Assembly: GCA_902600225.1 (NCBI GenBank)
Contig: CACKIH010000004.1
Coordinates: 1 to 64,000, forward strand
DNA: 64,000 nt
DNA from: an uncultured Alphaproteobacteria bacterium
GTDB taxonomy: Bacteria; Pseudomonadota; Alphaproteobacteria; HIMB59; GCA-002718135
Direction: 5' to 3'
The notes under the pieces were generated by a model. It had not been told where the DNA came from. It saw nothing but the letters and a program-made list of their open reading frames with translations, and did not search any database. Made by a program: the position numbers and the translations under genes. Shown here in pieces: positions 59,779-64,000 of this stretch. Numbering within the stretch: the first letter of the stretch is position 1; every line of letters starts with the position of its first letter.

Positions 59779-61099
59779 AATTAATATACCAGAATTTGAG
59801 GTTTCAGAATTTAATCAAGCGTTTAAAGAAGTAATTGAGTCCAATTTTAATTATGTAAGAATTAAAGGAGAAATTTCTGAAGTTAAAACTGCAACAAGAG
59901 GTCAAATCTATTTAACACTTAAAGACGAGGATTCTATTTTAAGTGGAGTTATCTGGGATCAGAAAAAAAAATATTTAGATATAAATCCAGAAATAGGACT
60001 AGAAATAATAGCAACTGGCAGAATCACCACTTGGTCTCGTTATAAAACTACTTACCAAATTGATATTGATAAAATTGAAATTGCAGGAGAGGGAGCACTT
60101 TTAAAACTTATTGAAGAAAGAAAAAAAAGACTTCAAAAAAAAGGCTATTTTGATGAAGATAAAAAAATCCCATTACCTTTTTTGCCTGATAGATTAGGTA
60201 TAATTACCTCTCCCACTGGCTCTGTAGTACATGACATAATTAATAGGGTGAATGATCGTTTTCCAATGCCATTAGATATATGGCCTGTTTCTGTTCAGGG
60301 TGTTGACGCAGCAGATAGCATTATAAATGCTATCGAAGGTTTCAATAAACTTAAATCTAGTAAACCAGATATTCTTATTGTTGCCAGAGGTGGAGGTAGT
60401 ACTGAAGACTTAATGGCATTTAATGATGAAAATCTTGCAACAAGTGTTTTTGAATCAAAGATACCAATTATTTCAGCAATAGGTCATGAAACAGATACAA
60501 CAATTATTGATTTAGTATCAGATTTGAGAGCGTCTACACCAACTGCAGCAGCTGAAAAAGCTACCCCAGTTAGATTTGAATTAATAGAAAAAATTAAAAA
60601 TTTACAACTTAGATTAAACACAAAAGTAAATTCACAAATTCAATCCAAAAAAGAAAATTATGAATATTTAAATAAATTTCTTAAATCTCCAAGCTTGATA
60701 GTTAATAATTATAAGGAGAAGCTTTTAGATGATTTTAAAAATTTAACTTTATCAATTGAAAATAAATTTAGTATATCAAAATTGAATCTTCTTAACCTGG
60801 GAAAATCTATTATTTCACCAGATTCATCAATAAACTTAAGACAAACAAAGATTAATAATCTTTCAAAAAATCTTAATTTGAATATAGCCAATAATTACAA
60901 AGATAAGCTTGAAAAATATAAGTCTAATATAAGATTACTCAATTCCAATTCTATTTCTTCAAATCTTAAGAAAGGATACTCAATTTTGATGAATAAAAAG
61001 AAAATTGTTAAGACAAGTAAAAAAATTACTACTGACGATCAATTATCAGTGAAACTTATTGATGGTACAATTGATATAAAAGTAACAAAAATTAACTAA
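59768..61099 (+). CDS. xseA: exodeoxyribonuclease VII large subunit
   Basis: FNYVRIKGEISEVKTATRGQIYLTLKDEDSILSGVIW; LGIITSPTGSVVHDI; ILIVARGGGSTEDL; AIGHETDTTIIDLVSDLRASTPTAAAE. Confidence 0.95.
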   Translation: MIDKINIPEFEVSEFNQAFKEVIESNFNYVRIKGEISEVKTATRGQIYLTLKDEDSILSGVIWDQKKKYLDINPEIGLEIIATGRITTWSRYKTTYQIDIDKIEIAGEGALLKLIEERKKRLQKKGYFDEDKKIPLPFLPDRLGIITSPTGSVVHDIINRVNDRFPMPLDIWPVSVQGVDAADSIINAIEGFNKLKSSKPDILIVARGGGSTEDLMAFNDENLATSVFESKIPIISAIGHETDTTIIDLVSDLRASTPTAAAEKATPVRFELIEKIKNLQLRLNTKVNSQIQSKKENYEYLNKFLKSPSLIVNNYKEKLLDDFKNLTLSIENKFSISKLNLLNLGKSIISPDSSINLRQTKINNLSKNLNLNIANNYKDKLEKYKSNIRLLNSNSISSNLKKGYSILMNKKKIVKTSKKITTDDQLSVKLIDGTIDIKVTKIN

Positions 61100-61955
61100 A
61101 TCTTTTATGTTGCCAGAACCATTGACTGGGTTCTGCTTTAATCCACTGTTCAATCTTATTATGAATTTCTTCCATCATCTGAGTATCATTAATTTCTAAA
61201 TTATTATGATAAAGTGGCTCTAAAAATGTTAGCTCAATATTCCCATTATCAATTCTTTTATTTTGTATTGGAATTATTGGTAAGTTATATTTTCTAGCTA
61301 TTTTTAAAAAACCTGTTTGTGTTTTAACTTTTTTATTAAAAAACATTACTTCTTCTCCTGAGGAGTCTTTTTGATCTATTAATAATACAATTGATAAAGA
61401 ATTATTTATTGCATCAACAACATCTTTAGCACTTTTCTTACCTTTGGGAGTGTAAAAGCTATTTTTAGAAACAAGAGAATTTTGTCTAATATTAAGTATT
61501 AGTTTATCAATAAAATTATTGTTTATATGCCGATAAATGCCACCAATATTTATTCCAATTCTATCTAAACCTGGAACTAATACTTCCCAATTAGATTGAT
61601 GAATACTGATAAAAATTGCTTGTTTTTTGTTTTTAATAAAATCTTCTATATGTTCAAGATTGATATATTTTATTTTATTTTTAATAAAAATATCATTTAT
61701 TCTTAAAAGTTCACAAATTGTAATTCCAAGATTGTTCCAACTTTTTTTAATAATATTCTGTATTTCTTCATCTTTAAGATTCGGGAAAACATACTTACAG
61801 TTATTTATAGCTGTTTTGTTGGCTCGTGAAAATTTGCCAAAAGTTCTAAATAAAAATGATGAGAATTTCAAAGATAGATTGAGTGGTAAAATCTTATATA
61901 AAAAATAAATAAAAATAAATCCAATATACTGTAAAAAGTAAATTATCTGTTTCAT
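61092..61955 (-). CDS. LpxL/HtrB-type lipid A acyltransferase
   Basis: FISIHQSNWEVL (HxxxxE/D-type), IDQKDSSGEEVMFFNK, QWFWQHKRF. Confidence 0.88.
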   Translation of the reverse strand: MKQIIYFLQYIGFIFIYFLYKILPLNLSLKFSSFLFRTFGKFSRANKTAINNCKYVFPNLKDEEIQNIIKKSWNNLGITICELLRINDIFIKNKIKYINLEHIEDFIKNKKQAIFISIHQSNWEVLVPGLDRIGINIGGIYRHINNNFIDKLILNIRQNSLVSKNSFYTPKGKKSAKDVVDAINNSLSIVLLIDQKDSSGEEVMFFNKKVKTQTGFLKIARKYNLPIIPIQNKRIDNGNIELTFLEPLYHNNLEINDTQMMEEIHNKIEQWIKAEPSQWFWQHKRFS

Positions 61956-62950
61956 ATTGCTAAATCATTAATTTTATTTTCTAGTACATTACTTAAAATC
62001 TCTTTTAGCAAATTTTCATCTTCAAATTTGATTTCACCATTAAGTGTGCTGACTAAAGAACGATATGATTTTGGTATTCTTACAAAATCTTTTTTTGTAG
62101 TAACCAATACAGATTTTGTAAGATTAGCATTTTCTGCAAGATTTAACATGTCATTTTCATCAAATATATGATGATCTGGATAGCTAATTTTTTTTTCTAA
62201 AATGGCGCCTTGTTCACTTAGTGAATTATAAAATTTTTCAGGATAAGCAATGCCTGCAAAAGCTGTTACTTTTTGGTTTTTATAAATTTTATTATCTGTA
62301 CTAATTTGAAATTTTGCATGAATAATAGGAACAGTGCTAGGAATTTTATCTTTAACATCTTGAGCAATTTCACCAATTACAATTACTAAATTTGCTCTAG
62401 AAATACCTCTTGATATGCTTTCCCTAAGAGGTCCAGAAGGAATAACTCGTTTATTTCCAAATCCTTGTTCACCATTAATTACTATAATTGAAAAATCTTT
62501 TTGAAGAGTTGGATTTTGAAAGCCATCATCCATAATTATACAGTCAGCACCTTTTTCTTTAGCTAAAATGAACGATTTATTTCTATCTTGACCAATCCAA
62601 GTTGGAGCAACTTCAGCTAGCAACAAGGATTCATCTCCAACACTTTTTGCCGAATGCCACTCTTTAACGAGAACATTAGATGTTTCAACTCCACCATAAC
62701 CCCTTGAAACAAAGTGAGGATTGTATCCATTAAGTTTTAATAAATTTCCAATTTTTAATGCAACAGGTGTTTTACCAGCACCTCCAACCACTATATTCCC
62801 AATACAAATTACAGGAATTCCAGAAGATGTTTTTCTACTAACAAAATTTCTTATTTTAGTTCCAAATCTAAATAGTAATGAGAGTGGATATAAAGAATTT
62901 GATAAGTATGTGTCATTTTTTTTATACCAAAATTTAGGAGCTTTAAGCAT
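61952..62950 (-). CDS. lpxK: tetraacyldisaccharide 4'-kinase
   Basis: MLKAPKFWY, PVICIGNIVVGGAGKTPVALKI, FVSRGYGG, VGDESLLLA, IIMDDGFQNPTLQKDFSI; start adjusted to 62950 to clear waaA. Confidence 0.93.
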   Translation of the reverse strand: MLKAPKFWYKKNDTYLSNSLYPLSLLFRFGTKIRNFVSRKTSSGIPVICIGNIVVGGAGKTPVALKIGNLLKLNGYNPHFVSRGYGGVETSNVLVKEWHSAKSVGDESLLLAEVAPTWIGQDRNKSFILAKEKGADCIIMDDGFQNPTLQKDFSIIVINGEQGFGNKRVIPSGPLRESISRGISRANLVIVIGEIAQDVKDKIPSTVPIIHAKFQISTDNKIYKNQKVTAFAGIAYPEKFYNSLSEQGAILEKKISYPDHHIFDENDMLNLAENANLTKSVLVTTKKDFVRIPKSYRSLVSTLNGEIKFEDENLLKEILSNVLENKINDLAI

Positions 62951-62951
62951 T

Positions 62952-64000
62952 TTAATTAATGTACTTTTCGATGTCTTTGAAAAGCTTTTCTTTTTCAAAG
63001 AAAGTTCTATTAGAAAACTTAAGTGCATTTGCTTGAATTTTTTTTACTTCAAAATTATTATTTAGTAATTCTTTCATCTTTACATCAATATCTTCAAACT
63101 TATTTACCATTATACATGAATTTGCTTTTACCATATCTTCATAAATATTAGTCCAATTATCAACATAATTACCGCTAATAATAGCACATCCATAACTTGC
63201 AGGCTCTATAGGATTATGTCCGCCAATATTTTTTAAAAAAGAACCACCTAAAATAACTAAATCACTAATTTTAAAATATTGATCTAATTTTCCAAAACTA
63301 TCAATTATTACGATATTATTTTCCTCAAATTCTTTCTTCGATTCTAAAGAAATATTAAATCCTTCATTATTTAATTCTTGCTTAATTGTACTAATTCTTT
63401 CTGGATGCCTTGGTGCAAGATAAATTTTTAAATTAAATTCATGAATTGTTTTTTTAATACATTTAATTATCTCTTTTTCCTCATTAGAATGAGTACTTGC
63501 AATCATGATTGTATTTGATTGATCTTTATTTATTGAAGAATTGTTTTTGTTGTTAGCTAATTTTAAATTTCCAACATAGTCAATTTGTAAGTTTGTTAAT
63601 TCTTGAATTCTTTTTTTGTCATCTTTGCTTTGTGCAAAAATTTTATTAAAACTCTTTAATGAATTTCTGTAGAAATTTTTTAGACTTTTCCATTTTTTAA
63701 AAGAAGTTGGAGAAATCCTTGCATTTACATATAAACAATTGATATTTTTAACTCTAATTTTATTAAGCATATTTGGCCAAATATCTGACTCTATCCAAAG
63801 AATCAGATTTGGTTTCCAAAAGTTTAAAAATCTTGAACACCATAGAGACACATCAAATGGGATGTATTGATGGATAATTTTATTTTTATAAAACTCTTCA
63901 ATATATTCTGCTGAAGATTTTGTTGTTGTAGTAACTAAAATATCAAATACTTTATGATATCGTTCTATAATTAAATCTGAAGATTTAAATTCGCCAATAC
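62952..64000 (-). CDS. waaA: 3-deoxy-D-manno-octulosonic acid (Kdo) transferase, partial at right edge
   Basis: ORF track starts at 63851, but the frame stays open to 64000 (..IGEFKSSDLIIERYHKVFDILVTTTTKSSAEYIEEFYKNKIIHQYIPFDV-SLWCSRFL); LILWIESDIWPN, LGGSFLKNIGGHNPIEPASYG. Confidence 0.9.
   Translation of the reverse strand, partial: IGEFKSSDLIIERYHKVFDILVTTTTKSSAEYIEEFYKNKIIHQYIPFDVSLWCSRFLNFWKPNLILWIESDIWPNMLNKIRVKNINCLYVNARISPTSFKKWKSLKNFYRNSLKSFNKIFAQSKDDKKRIQELTNLQIDYVGNLKLANNKNNSSINKDQSNTIMIASTHSNEEKEIIKCIKKTIHEFNLKIYLAPRHPERISTIKQELNNEGFNISLESKKEFEENNIVIIDSFGKLDQYFKISDLVILGGSFLKNIGGHNPIEPASYGCAIISGNYVDNWTNIYEDMVKANSCIMVNKFEDIDVKMKELLNNNFEVKKIQANALKFSNRTFFEKEKLFKDIEKYIN

Noticed and set aside
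62951-63028. N-terminal extension of lpxK overlapping waaA
   Set aside because: ATG 62950 gives the normal LpxK start and removes the overlap.
1-64000. CRISPR arrays, tRNA/rRNA genes, IS elements or prophage
   Set aside because: No regularly spaced repeats, transposase or integrase genes, or tRNA-like cloverleaf were recognised; gaps are short. This was by eye only; tRNAscan/Infernal would be decisive.

Overview
This 64 kb window comes from a low-GC, very compact bacterial chromosome. It is probably a marine alphaproteobacterium, inferred from gene content and style only. It has three parts. (1) The left edge (~1-4.4 kb) carries a partial sufE, galT, galE and an OGT/SPINDLY-like TPR glycosyltransferase. 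(2) A large carbohydrate catabolism region (~4.4-51.4 kb) encodes five ABC sugar uptake systems (two CUT1-type, three CUT2-type with single-domain ATPases). It also encodes a nearly complete non-phosphorylative L-fucose pathway: mutarotase, fuconolactonase-like amidohydrolase, L-fuconate dehydratase, SDR dehydrogenase, FAH-family hydrolase and FMN L-lactate dehydrogenase. A GH151-like alpha-L-fucosidase candidate, IolD, XylA, several Gfo/Idh/MocA dehydrogenases, two PhyH-type Fe/2OG oxygenases and three fatty-acid-desaturase-superfamily proteins are also present. (3) A housekeeping block (~51.5-64 kb) contains ribF, ileS, lspA, a lipoprotein, pgi, rsmD, rluB-like, a class I GATase, tadA, xseA, an LpxL-type acyltransferase, lpxK and a partial waaA. 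The main candidate for an undescribed system is the set of three desaturase-like diiron proteins, a Rieske-like ferredoxin whose two His ligand positions both read as Cys, PhyH oxygenases, MocA-type dehydrogenases and RbsB/MocB-type transporters. By analogy to rhizopine mocDE(F), this could be oxidative O-demethylation of methylated sugars or cyclitols feeding fucose, xylose or inositol catabolism. A second pattern is a strong hairpin at each of the four SBP-to-permease junctions, ending 5-16 nt before the permease start codon. No tRNA, rRNA, CRISPR array, mobile element or transcriptional regulator was recognised.
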